Assembly (NCBI GenBank): GCA_020435185.1
Contig: JAGRAA010000299.1
Coordinates: forward strand, 1 to 7,986
Source: Bdellovibrionales bacterium
GTDB lineage: Bacteria; Bdellovibrionota; Bdellovibrionia; Bdellovibrionales; UBA1609
Length of the DNA stretch: 7,986 bases
Reading direction: 5' to 3'
Shown here in pieces: positions 1 through 5,049 of the stretch. The stretch's first letter is position 1. Every line of letters starts with the position of its first letter. Under the pieces are notes generated by a model that had not been told where the DNA came from, made no database searches, and saw only the letters and a program-made list of their open reading frames with translations. The position numbers and the translations under genes were made by a program.

Positions 1-683
1 TGATACTCGTCAACCATGATGTATTGAAACATTTCTGAATATTTATTTCTTACTTCAGGAAAATTTTTAAAGAGCAAATTAGTTTTAATGAGTAGGTCAT
101 TAAAGTCTAAGCTATTGCTCTTTTTAAGCTCTTCTTCATAATGGCGATACACATTAAGCGTTCTATCATCCATATAAAAGTTTTGATCTTTTTCAACTTC
201 CAAGGGATCAAGTCCATAGGTTTTCGCAGAATTTATAGAAGAAAGAAAACCTTTTGCTGGATAGAGTTTGTCGTTGATGTTTAGTTTATTGAGACATTTT
301 TTAACTAAACTCAACTGATCACTTCCATCGTATATGCCAAAATAAGGGGTATAGTCTAAATAGTGAATGTCATCTCGAAGTATTCTTACACAATTAGAGT
401 GAAAGGTATTAATCCACATAGGCTCGTAAACCGGTATGCCGAGTTTATCTAATAGCGTATATACTCTATGACCCATCTCTTTGGCGGCTTTGTTTGTAAA
501 TGTAACGCCTAAAATTTGCGAAGGACTCGCTTCCCCAAGGGCGATGAGTTGAGCAATGCGGTAAGTTAAAACTCTTGTTTTTCCGGATCCAGCTCCTGCG
601 AGAATGAGAAGGGGACCATGTAAGCTTTCAACAGCTTCTAGTTGTTGAGGGTTTAACTGTGAGGTAAATAGTGACTGATTCAT
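1..683 (-). CDS. UvrD/PcrA/Rep-family DNA helicase, N-terminal part (partial)
   Basis: This is the start of a superfamily 1A, 3'-5' ATP-dependent DNA helicase of the UvrD/PcrA/Rep type. Such enzymes unwind DNA in nucleotide excision and mismatch repair and clear proteins from DNA. Reading the minus strand from an ATG at 683-681 gives 227 codons, open to the window edge. The helicase motifs appear in order: a Q motif (LNPQQ, residues 10-14), Walker A GAGSGKT (30-36), motif Ia (VTFTNKAAKEM, 60-70), motif Ib (TFHS, 93-96), the LDFNDLL segment (192-198), and the beginning of Walker B (VDEY, 224-227), where the window ends. Roughly the last two thirds of a typical protein of about 650-750 residues lies outside the window. 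There is no strong Shine-Dalgarno sequence before the ATG, but the Q motif sits at the distance from the N-terminus usual for the family. The first 227 residues do not separate UvrD, PcrA and Rep, so no symbol is given. It is transcribed divergently from the gene at 868. Confidence 0.95.
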   Translation of the reverse strand, partial: MNQSLFTSQLNPQQLEAVESLHGPLLILAGAGSGKTRVLTYRIAQLIALGEASPSQILGVTFTNKAAKEMGHRVYTLLDKLGIPVYEPMWINTFHSNCVRILRDDIHYLDYTPYFGIYDGSDQLSLVKKCLNKLNINDKLYPAKGFLSSINSAKTYGLDPLEVEKDQNFYMDDRTLNVYRHYEEELKKSNSLDFNDLLIKTNLLFKNFPEVRNKYSEMFQYIMVDEY

Positions 684-791
684 GGGGCTTCAACATATAC
701 AGTGATAGAGCGACATTCAAGACGTTTTTGGCTAAAAATAAAGAGAAAAAGGAGAGGTTTAGATTTTTAACTTTTCGTAATAATTTCTTTA

Positions 792-823
792 CCTTATGAG
801 TAGGCTTGCCTAAGCTGTTAAGG
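792..823. repeat. nested inverted repeat / hairpin in the divergent spacer
   Basis: The 184-base spacer between the helicase gene and the gene at 868 contains a nested dyad. An outer pair CCTTA (792-796) and TAAGG (819-823) encloses an inner TAGG-CTTG-CCTA hairpin (801-812). As RNA, the inner hairpin would be a CUUG tetraloop closed by a G-C pair, a known stable loop. It lies about 45 bases before the GTG start at 868, so it could be a leader hairpin, an operator or part of a weak bidirectional terminator. No T-tract follows, so a terminator is the least likely. Nothing else convincing was seen in the spacer. The role is unknown. Confidence 0.35.
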
Positions 824-867
824 AATCCGAATTTCGATCATAGACCGAATGGAAAAAGGGGATAGTT

Positions 868-1677
868 GTGGTTCGATTTTTTGTACTGATATTTACATTA
901 GTTTTTAGCTTGCCGCTTTTGGCTCAATATAAGGTGATGAGAGTAAGCTACAAGAAAAAATTGGTTAAATTTTCTTTTCCGGCAAACAGTCCTCCTTACG
1001 AAGGGCAACTTTTTAAAGTCATCGTAGGAAAAGCTAAGAGCTGCGAAGTCTTGGTTATTAAAGTGAATCGAAAAAGTGCTTTAGGAGATGTTTCTGATTG
1101 TTCTTATTATAAGAAAATAAAAAGAAAGCAAAAATTATATCTCCAAGAAGAACGCTTGGCGATGGCCGAAGTTGGAACGGCCCTTAAAACAGACATTACT
1201 TATAATTTTTTATTTGGTTCATATATATTGGCTTTTACGAATAACGATTTAAATACGGCTGTGGATGGGATCACTTTTGGTGGGCATTATTTATTTATTG
1301 GAAAGGTAAGAGCAAGAGGGAGTTATACGATGTATATAACCGATCCTGCGTCTTCGAGTTTATCTTTGGGTGGAGATTATGTTCATCCGTTTAGAAAAGA
1401 CCTTGCTGCGACGGCTGGTATCGCTTTTCAATCAAGTTCTACAGGATCAACCTCGAAGACAACAACCCCGATAACTTTGGGTGGAATCTACAAGATGAGC
1501 AAAGAGTGGCAGCTCAATGGAGATTTAACCATAGCTGATGGAGTTAACTCTATAACACTCGGATTAGATTGGTTTTTATTTAGACAATTGGGAGTTCAAG
1601 GCAAAGCTGTTTTTGGATCAGGAAACGGAAACTCTAGCACAGGCCTATACATTGGCGGCACTTACTATAATTTTTAG
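868..1677 (+). CDS. secreted protein, probable outer-membrane beta-barrel
   Basis: The family is not recognised. The 269-residue product opens with a clear Sec signal peptide (hydrophobic residues 3-18, likely cleavage after LLA at 17-19), so it is exported. Residues 21-90 form a Lys-rich domain of short beta segments with the only two cysteines of the mature protein (C59, C78), a possible disulfide. From about 105 to the end the sequence alternates polar and hydrophobic residues, rich in Gly, Ser, Thr and aromatics, with recurring segments such as ITFGGHYLF, LSLGGDYV, ITLGGIYK, ITLGLDW and YIGGTYYNF. These look like amphipathic strands of a small barrel of about eight strands. The final residue is Phe, as in many outer-membrane proteins. 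The GTG start is chosen because a purine-rich AAAAAGGGGA lies about 5 bases upstream and the signal peptide begins there. The gene appears to stand alone, and its stop lies 3 bases before the left end of a transposable element. A fully periplasmic beta protein is the alternative. Confidence 0.7.
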   Translation: MVRFFVLIFTLVFSLPLLAQYKVMRVSYKKKLVKFSFPANSPPYEGQLFKVIVGKAKSCEVLVIKVNRKSALGDVSDCSYYKKIKRKQKLYLQEERLAMAEVGTALKTDITYNFLFGSYILAFTNNDLNTAVDGITFGGHYLFIGKVRARGSYTMYITDPASSSLSLGGDYVHPFRKDLAATAGIAFQSSSTGSTSKTTTPITLGGIYKMSKEWQLNGDLTIADGVNSITLGLDWFLFRQLGVQGKAVFGSGNGNSSTGLYIGGTYYNF

Positions 1678-1680
1678 ATG

Positions 1681-1717
1681 CAAAAGGTACGGACACACTT
1701 TGGTGTCCATACCGCGT
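1681..1717 (+). repeat. left terminal hairpin (REP-like), inverted copy of 2428-2464
   Basis: The 37 bases are a perfect reverse complement of 2428-2464. Internally, GGTACGGACAC (1686-1696) pairs with GTGTCCATACC (1703-1713) around a 6-base loop, an 11-bp stem with a single C/A mismatch. CAAAA precedes the stem on this strand, so on the minus strand the stem is followed by TTTTG. It may serve as the structured DNA end recognised by the transposase. It is also the first structure met by transcripts leaving the gene that ends at 1677. Confidence 0.9.
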
Positions 1718-1777
1718 CGTCGTTTAAGATCTTTGAGTCTTGAGTAAGGTATCGATTTTGCAGTTTTCGCTGAGTCT

Positions 1778-2422
1778 ATGCCCAGAAAAAAATTAATATA
1801 CACTCATGAATATCCTTACCATATAACCGCACGATCAAATAATAAGGACTCCTTTTATTTACCAAAAGAGAAGGTTTGGAATATTTTTATTTGTAATCTC
1901 AATAAGATAACCGAGGCTTATGGATTTCAATGTCATGAATTTTTACTTATGAGCAATCACTATCATTTGATTGGATCCACTACGACTAAGTTACTAGGTG
2001 ATGTTTTTTGCTTTTTTCAAAAATCCGTAAGTTCGGATATCAATTCGGAATCGAAAAGAGTAAATCATGTTTTCGGAGGGCCATATAAACCATCACTAAT
2101 TACTACGCCAGCTTACTATTATCATGTGTATAAATATCTCTATAGAAATCCAGTACAAGCTAAAGTCGTTAATAGGGTACAGGACTATCCGTTCTCTACA
2201 TTGCAGACAAATAAACTCCAAAAGTTTCCTATGCCAAAATTGAAAAGCATCGAAAGCGGAATAAATTGTCATGTACCCAGTGTGTTTAATGAAAGGTTAG
2301 ATTGGCTCAACAGAGAGTACTCAAAAGAGTCTCATCAAATGATTCAAAAAGGTCTTCGAAGAACGACATTTAAAATTGTTTCAAAAAGTAGAAGAACAAG
2401 AACAGACTTAAATTTTCAATGA
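1778..2422 (+). CDS. REP-associated tyrosine transposase (Y1_Tnp / IS200-like HUH family)
   Basis: This is a single-strand DNA transposase/nuclease of the Y1 HUH superfamily, RAYT branch, which nicks DNA next to hairpins through a covalent tyrosine link. The 214 residues show the typical N-terminus (Y12-x-Y-H-I-T-A-R at 12-19), the HUH metal-binding motif H61-Y-H63 in the LLMSNHYHLI segment (56-65), and the RAYT signature YLYRNPVQAKVV (120-131). By analogy with the common Y-I/V-H-x-N-P form, Y120 is the probable catalytic tyrosine. The C-terminal third (about 150-214) is basic and lacks an assigned domain. Length is normal for RAYTs and the frame is intact, so the enzyme could be active. No clear Shine-Dalgarno sequence precedes the ATG at 1778, which suggests weak translation, as is common for transposases. 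It lies between inverted hairpins that are its presumed substrates. An IS200/IS605 TnpA is the alternative, but those are usually nearer 150 residues. Confidence 0.93.
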   Translation: MPRKKLIYTHEYPYHITARSNNKDSFYLPKEKVWNIFICNLNKITEAYGFQCHEFLLMSNHYHLIGSTTTKLLGDVFCFFQKSVSSDINSESKRVNHVFGGPYKPSLITTPAYYYHVYKYLYRNPVQAKVVNRVQDYPFSTLQTNKLQKFPMPKLKSIESGINCHVPSVFNERLDWLNREYSKESHQMIQKGLRRTTFKIVSKSRRTRTDLNFQ

Positions 2423-2427
2423 ATTTT

Positions 2428-2464
2428 ACGCGGTATGGACACCAAAGTGTGTCCGTACCTTTTG
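2428..2464 (-). repeat. right terminal hairpin (REP-like), inverted copy of 1681-1717
   Basis: This is the exact reverse complement of the left end over all 37 bases. On the plus strand the 11-bp stem (one mismatch) is followed directly by TTTTG, so it could act as an intrinsic terminator for the transposase gene, whose stop lies 5 bases before this repeat. It ends 7 bases before the stop codon of the convergent SPOR gene. Serving as both transposase substrate and transcription stop is inferred. Confidence 0.9.
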
Positions 2465-2471
2465 TTCAAAG

Positions 2472-3350
2472 TTATTTTACGATTTTTTGTATAATAGTAG
2501 AATTCATTTTGGACTGTTTGCCGAGCTCTTGTCTGAAGTAATTAGCAGATTTATAGCTATCAAATAATCCAATACTCACTCGGTACCAGGTTTTTCCCTT
2601 TACAACAGCAGGAATATAAAAGGCGCTATATCCAGATTTTTTTAACTCTTTAGCGTGGTCTTTTGCTTCGTCTTCAGTAGGGTAAGAAGAGACTTGAACA
2701 GTGTATTTTCCTATTGCTGTGGGAGGCATTTTAGGCAATACGCTTGAAACTTGCCTTTTCTTTTCAACCATTTCAGTAGGGGCTTTGCCGTGGGCAACTC
2801 GTTCAGCTTCTTTAGTCACAGGTACATTGTGCGCAGACTTAGGCTCGTGGGTTTCGGCTTTGTCATTGCTCTCTTCAGTGGTATGTGAATCTTGAGCGGA
2901 TTTATGTTCGGATTTCTCGCCATGAACCTTTTTGTATCCCTCTTTATGCTCAGAGGTCTCTTCAGTTTTAGCGTGTTCGTTTTTCTCATGCTTCTTTTCT
3001 TCGGCCTGACCGTGTCCTTTTTCTTCGTGCCCATCTTCTGCGGCAAGAAATTCTTTTGTTAAAGACTCAACATCTTCTTTGCTCAGGTGATCTTTATCTT
3101 GCTCTCCATGGCTTTCAGAAGCAACGGCTCTGGATTTTCCATAATCTTCTTCTAGAGCTGCTCGGCGTCTTTCGGTGTCGCTGACTTGTTTGCCAACAAA
3201 AGTCCCTACGGAAAAAGAAAATAGAGAAATAAAGAAGATTAAGACTAACTTAACCGCCGTATCGGCTTTTGAACCACCAAATTCGTTTGAGATCATTGAT
3301 TTTCCCCCATTCATAATGCTCATTCCTTTTTTTTGATCAGTTTTTTTCAT
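2472..3350 (-). CDS. membrane-anchored SPOR-domain protein with His/Lys/Glu-rich linker
   Basis: The product is predicted to be a bitopic inner-membrane protein that binds peptidoglycan. Using the first ATG (292 residues), the order is: a short cytoplasmic tail (1-32), one membrane helix (about 34-52, VKLVLIFFISLFSFSVG), a long charged low-complexity linker (about 58-205) and a C-terminal SPOR domain (about 214-291). SPOR features seen are YTVQVSSYPTEDEA near 216-229, the KKSGYSAF segment and the TWYRVSIGLFDSYKSA segment. SPOR domains bind denuded glycan strands at division sites in FtsN, DamX and RlpA. A role in division or wall remodelling is inferred from the family. The linker has 13 histidines between residues 81 and 187 among many Glu and Lys, which is unusual. 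The start is ambiguous. The ATG at 3314 (residue 13) has AAGGA about 9 bases upstream, a better spacing than the ATG at 3350, and the ATG at 3296 also has a G-rich stretch. All keep the helix intact. Confidence 0.9.
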   Translation of the reverse strand: MKKTDQKKGMSIMNGGKSMISNEFGGSKADTAVKLVLIFFISLFSFSVGTFVGKQVSDTERRRAALEEDYGKSRAVASESHGEQDKDHLSKEDVESLTKEFLAAEDGHEEKGHGQAEEKKHEKNEHAKTEETSEHKEGYKKVHGEKSEHKSAQDSHTTEESNDKAETHEPKSAHNVPVTKEAERVAHGKAPTEMVEKKRQVSSVLPKMPPTAIGKYTVQVSSYPTEDEAKDHAKELKKSGYSAFYIPAVVKGKTWYRVSIGLFDSYKSANYFRQELGKQSKMNSTIIQKIVK

Positions 3351-3421
3351 AAATTTTGATACCCTTAAGAAGATATTTACTAATATAAAATTATCGGCAC
3401 ATATAGGTTTATACTTAATTT

Positions 3422-3451
3422 ATTCTATAATAGGTGTTTGATCCGGGTCAA
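3422..3451 (-). promoter_or_regulatory. candidate sigma-70-type promoter for the SPOR gene
   Basis: On the minus strand, TTGACC (3451-3446) and TAGAAT (3427-3422) are separated by 18 bases. Each matches the housekeeping hexamers at five of six positions. Transcription would start near 3415, giving a leader of about 65-100 bases depending on the start codon. The -35 box lies inside the dyad at 3437-3452. The prediction rests on hexamer match alone. Confidence 0.45.
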
Positions 3452-3469
3452 ACTGTCAAAGGCTTGACA
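3437..3469. promoter_or_regulatory. two adjacent 16-bp dyads, candidate operator between divergent genes
   Basis: TTTGATCCGGGTCAAA (3437-3452) is a palindrome with one mismatched pair. One base later, TGTCAAAGGCTTGACA (3454-3469) has perfect 6-bp arms around AGGC. Their centres are 17 bases apart, and three of the four half-sites contain GTCAA/TTGAC (the outermost has TTGAT). They overlap the predicted -35 of the SPOR gene and sit about 30 bases before the monophosphatase start, so a protein bound here could control both genes. No regulator is identified. Part of the symmetry may simply reflect -35-like TTGACA boxes on both strands. Confidence 0.4.
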
Positions 3470-3497
3470 AGTAGGCATTTTAAAGGTTCTTAGGGGT

Positions 3498-4319
3498 ATG
3501 GTTTCGAAGTTAAATAACATCCATAATTTAGATATTCAGTCGATGCTTGACGTGGCTAGACAAGCCTCTCGTCTAGGTCAAGAAATATTGATAAAGTATT
3601 TTGGAGACTTAAAAAATGTGAGCGAGAAGGCTATGGCTGGCCTTGTTTCTGAAGCAGATCTAGCCAGCGAAGAAGCTATTATTGGAGTGTTCAAAAAAGC
3701 CACCCCATCCTTTGAAATTGTCGCCGAAGAGGACTCTTTTAAAAATAAAAAATCTGGGCTTACGTCTTCGACTGAAGGTCGATGGATTATAGACCCCCTG
3801 GATGGTACCACCAATTATGTTTATGGTTTGCCTATTTTTTGTACTTCGATTGCCTTAGAGATCAATGGTGAAGTGATATTGGGTGTTATTGATGTTCCTT
3901 TATTGAAAAAGTCTTATTGGTGTATAAAGGGGCAAGGGGCTTTTTTGAATGATCAACCTATCAAAGTAAGCACGAGAAGTTCTTTAAAACAGAGTTTGTT
4001 GGCTACAGGTTTTTTTGCTCAAAATGACGAGTTGATTGATCGTCAAATGAAGTATCTTTCTAAAGTTATTCATCACTGTCGTGGAGTGAGAAGAGTAGGA
4101 TCGGCAGCATTTGATTTATGTATGGTTGCAGAGGGTGTATTTGACGGGTACTGGGAAGAAAATTTAAGTCCATGGGATACGGCCGCTGGATTTTTATTGG
4201 TACTCGAAGCCGGAGGAAAGGTTTCTGATTACTCCGGGCAAAAGTATGATCCTTATAAAAAATCCATTTTAGCCACTAATGGATTAGTCCACGAAGAATT
4301 GAAAAACTATTTTATTTGA
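3498..4319 (+). CDS. inositol monophosphatase family protein (SuhB-like)
   Basis: This is a Mg2+-dependent, Li+-sensitive-type sugar phosphatase that hydrolyses inositol-1-phosphate or related small phosphomonoesters in the cytoplasm. The bacterial family includes SuhB, and substrates vary. The 273 residues match the family length. The metal-site elements are all present: the EE pair E77-E78 in the IVAEEDS segment, motif A WIIDPLDGTTN (96-106) with D99 and D102, and the C-terminal motif with SPWDTAAG (224-231) whose D227 is the third metal ligand, followed by LLVLEAGG (233-240). The GSAAFDLCMVAEGVFDGYWE stretch (201-220) is also typical. The ATG at 3498 has AGGGG only one base upstream, and a TAAAGG at 11 bases may be the real ribosome site. 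ATG at 3543 is an alternative start without a clear site. The gene appears to be monocistronic: the next gene has its own promoter 130 bases downstream. True substrate is unknown. Confidence 0.95.
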   Translation: MVSKLNNIHNLDIQSMLDVARQASRLGQEILIKYFGDLKNVSEKAMAGLVSEADLASEEAIIGVFKKATPSFEIVAEEDSFKNKKSGLTSSTEGRWIIDPLDGTTNYVYGLPIFCTSIALEINGEVILGVIDVPLLKKSYWCIKGQGAFLNDQPIKVSTRSSLKQSLLATGFFAQNDELIDRQMKYLSKVIHHCRGVRRVGSAAFDLCMVAEGVFDGYWEENLSPWDTAAGFLLVLEAGGKVSDYSGQKYDPYKKSILATNGLVHEELKNYFI

Positions 4320-4327
4320 ATATACGA

Positions 4328-4349
4328 ATGGCCTGTCAAAATTGGCCAT
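4328..4349. repeat. inverted repeat ATGGCC-N10-GGCCAT downstream of the monophosphatase gene
   Basis: Perfect 6-bp arms (4328-4333 and 4344-4349) flank a 10-base spacer. It begins 9 bases after the monophosphatase stop but has no following T-run, so it is a poor terminator. Its centre is about 142 bases before the predicted sigma-54 start site, a usual distance for the upstream site of a sigma-54 activator. Confidence 0.3.
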
Positions 4350-4428
4350 AGAGATAAGTCTAGTATGTCAAAAACAAATCCATTTAAATTTTTTATGTTT
4401 GTTTAAAAGGGAATTATTTTCCATCTGA

Positions 4429-4442
4429 CCTCTTCATAGAGG
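4429..4442. repeat. short hairpin CCTCT-TCAT-AGAGG upstream of the fliL promoter
   Basis: Perfect 5-bp arms surround a 4-base loop, ending 12 bases before the -24 element. It could be a weak terminator for read-through from upstream or a binding site near the promoter. The sequence alone does not decide. Confidence 0.25.
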
Positions 4443-4454
4443 CTAAAGTCTATT

Positions 4455-4470
4455 TGGCACTTTCGTTGCT
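4455..4470 (+). promoter_or_regulatory. sigma-54 (RpoN) promoter of the flagellar operon
   Basis: TGGCAC (4455-4460), 5 bases, then TTGCT (4466-4470) matches the -24/-12 sigma-54 consensus. The invariant GG (4456-4457) and GC (4468-4469) are separated by exactly 10 bases. The predicted start site is near 4481, giving a leader of about 26 bases before the TTG of fliL that includes its AGGAGG ribosome site. Flagellar middle genes such as fliLMNOP are sigma-54 dependent in many proteobacteria, so the context supports the call. It requires RpoN and a bacterial enhancer-binding activator, neither encoded in this window. Confidence 0.82.
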
Positions 4471-4495
4471 TTATATATTTATGAGTCAAAGTTTT

Positions 4496-4501
4496 AGGAG
4501 G
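4496..4501 (+). promoter_or_regulatory. Shine-Dalgarno sequence fixing the TTG start of fliL
   Basis: AGGAGG sits 5 bases before TTG at 4507. The nearby ATG at 4481 is out of frame with the FliL reading frame, so the TTG is the only start that fits both spacing and product. Confidence 0.85.
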
Positions 4502-4506
4502 TCCAA

Positions 4507-5040
4507 TTGGCTGAAGAGGCAGAAAATCAAGACGCAGGTGGGGGAGCACAATCTTCAAAATCAGCTCAAAAGCCAACTTTATTTATTATCTTAGCGATCG
4601 TAAATATGGTGGTCGTTCTTGGAGTTGGAGCAATGCTCTATTTAGGTAAGCAAAAAGAAGCAAAAGAGCCAGGTATAGAGGACGTAATAAAAGGCGAAAA
4701 AGAAGCTCAGGAAGCCGAAGAGAAAAACGAAGACTTCATAGGTAAGCTGATTCCATTAGAAACTTTTTTAGTTAATTTATCAGGAAGTCGTGGTCGTAAA
4801 CTGGCTAAAGTAAATATGGAATTAGAAGTTAGCAATGATGATGTCCAAATAGAAATAGATAAACTTAAACCTAAGATTCGAGACATTATAATAATAATCC
4901 TATCAAGTAAGACCTATGCACAGGTATCGAGCAAAGAGGGTAAAGACTCTTTGCGAGATGAAATTCGAGATCAAGTAAATTTATTTTTGACTAAAGGCCA
5001 GATTAAACGAGTTTATTTTACTGAGTTTATCTATAACTAA
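4507..5040 (+). CDS. fliL: flagellar basal body-associated protein FliL
   Basis: FliL is a single-pass inner-membrane protein next to the stator units. It strengthens the rod or enhances motor torque, and its periplasmic domain resembles stomatin/SPFH proteins. The 177-residue product has a cytoplasmic tail (1-23), one membrane helix (about 24-46, LFIILAIVNMVVVLGVGAML), an acidic Lys/Glu linker (48-76) and the periplasmic FliL domain (about 77-177). The domain includes LIPLETFLVNLSG (81-93) and the closing IKRVYFTEFIYN (166-177), typical of the family C-terminus. Translation starts at TTG. It is the first gene after the sigma-54 promoter and is followed after 9 bases by fliM. Its codons 5-9 (AENQD) are identical at the DNA level to codons 5-9 of fliN. 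Confidence 0.94.
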   Translation: MAEEAENQDAGGGAQSSKSAQKPTLFIILAIVNMVVVLGVGAMLYLGKQKEAKEPGIEDVIKGEKEAQEAEEKNEDFIGKLIPLETFLVNLSGSRGRKLAKVNMELEVSNDDVQIEIDKLKPKIRDIIIIILSSKTYAQVSSKEGKDSLRDEIRDQVNLFLTKGQIKRVYFTEFIYN

Positions 5041-5049
5041 AGGAAACCC

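Larger units (their letters stand above)
1681..2464 (+). mobile_element. REP/RAYT-type element (single tyrosine HUH transposase between inverted hairpin ends)
   Basis: A 784-base unit has identical 37-base sequences at its two ends in inverted orientation (1681-1717 and 2428-2464). Each end folds into its own hairpin, and the only gene between them is a Y1/HUH transposase. The layout of a RAYT gene flanked by inverted REP hairpins matches what is described as a REPtron or REP-BIME locus; calling it that is inference from architecture. Unlike classical IS with DDE transposases, no target-site duplication is expected, and none is obvious: the flanking bases are ATG on the left and TTCAAA on the right. 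The unit fits exactly into the gap between two convergent genes, 3 bases after one stop and 7 bases from the other, so it interrupts nothing. Exact boundaries are uncertain because HUH elements may extend a few bases past the hairpins. Confidence 0.8.

Noticed and set aside
699..729. TTGAAT/TATATG pair on the minus strand as a promoter of the helicase gene
   Set aside because: The spacing is about 15 bases and the -10 match is four of six, too weak to list as a feature.
1681..2464. Insertion sequence of a DDE family, judged from the inverted ends
   Set aside because: The only gene is a HUH/Y1 tyrosine transposase, no DDE motif is present, and no target-site duplication flanks the ends.
2701..3046. 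Open frames of 64 and 76 codons overlapping the SPOR gene (2701-2895 plus, 2816-3046 minus in another frame)
   Set aside because: They lie within the repetitive linker and SPOR coding region in other frames, have no ribosome site or recognisable domain, and the SPOR frame is clearly the real one.
3426..3431. Perfect TATAAT on the plus strand as a -10 for the monophosphatase gene
   Set aside because: No -35-like hexamer at 16-18 bases upstream in this AT-rich stretch; possible but unsupported by a second element.
3464..3492. TTGACA at 3464-3469 as the -35 of a plus-strand promoter for the monophosphatase gene
   Set aside because: No acceptable -10 hexamer lies 16-18 bases downstream, where the sequence is the ribosome-site region. 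The hexamer is reported as part of the dyad instead.
3578..3814. Minus-strand open frame of 78 codons inside the monophosphatase gene
   Set aside because: It is antisense to conserved metal-site motifs of the phosphatase, has no domain, and is explained as a shadow of the real frame.
4328..4349. Rho-independent terminator after the monophosphatase gene
   Set aside because: The stem is only 6 bp with a 10-base loop and no T-run follows. It is listed only as an inverted repeat.
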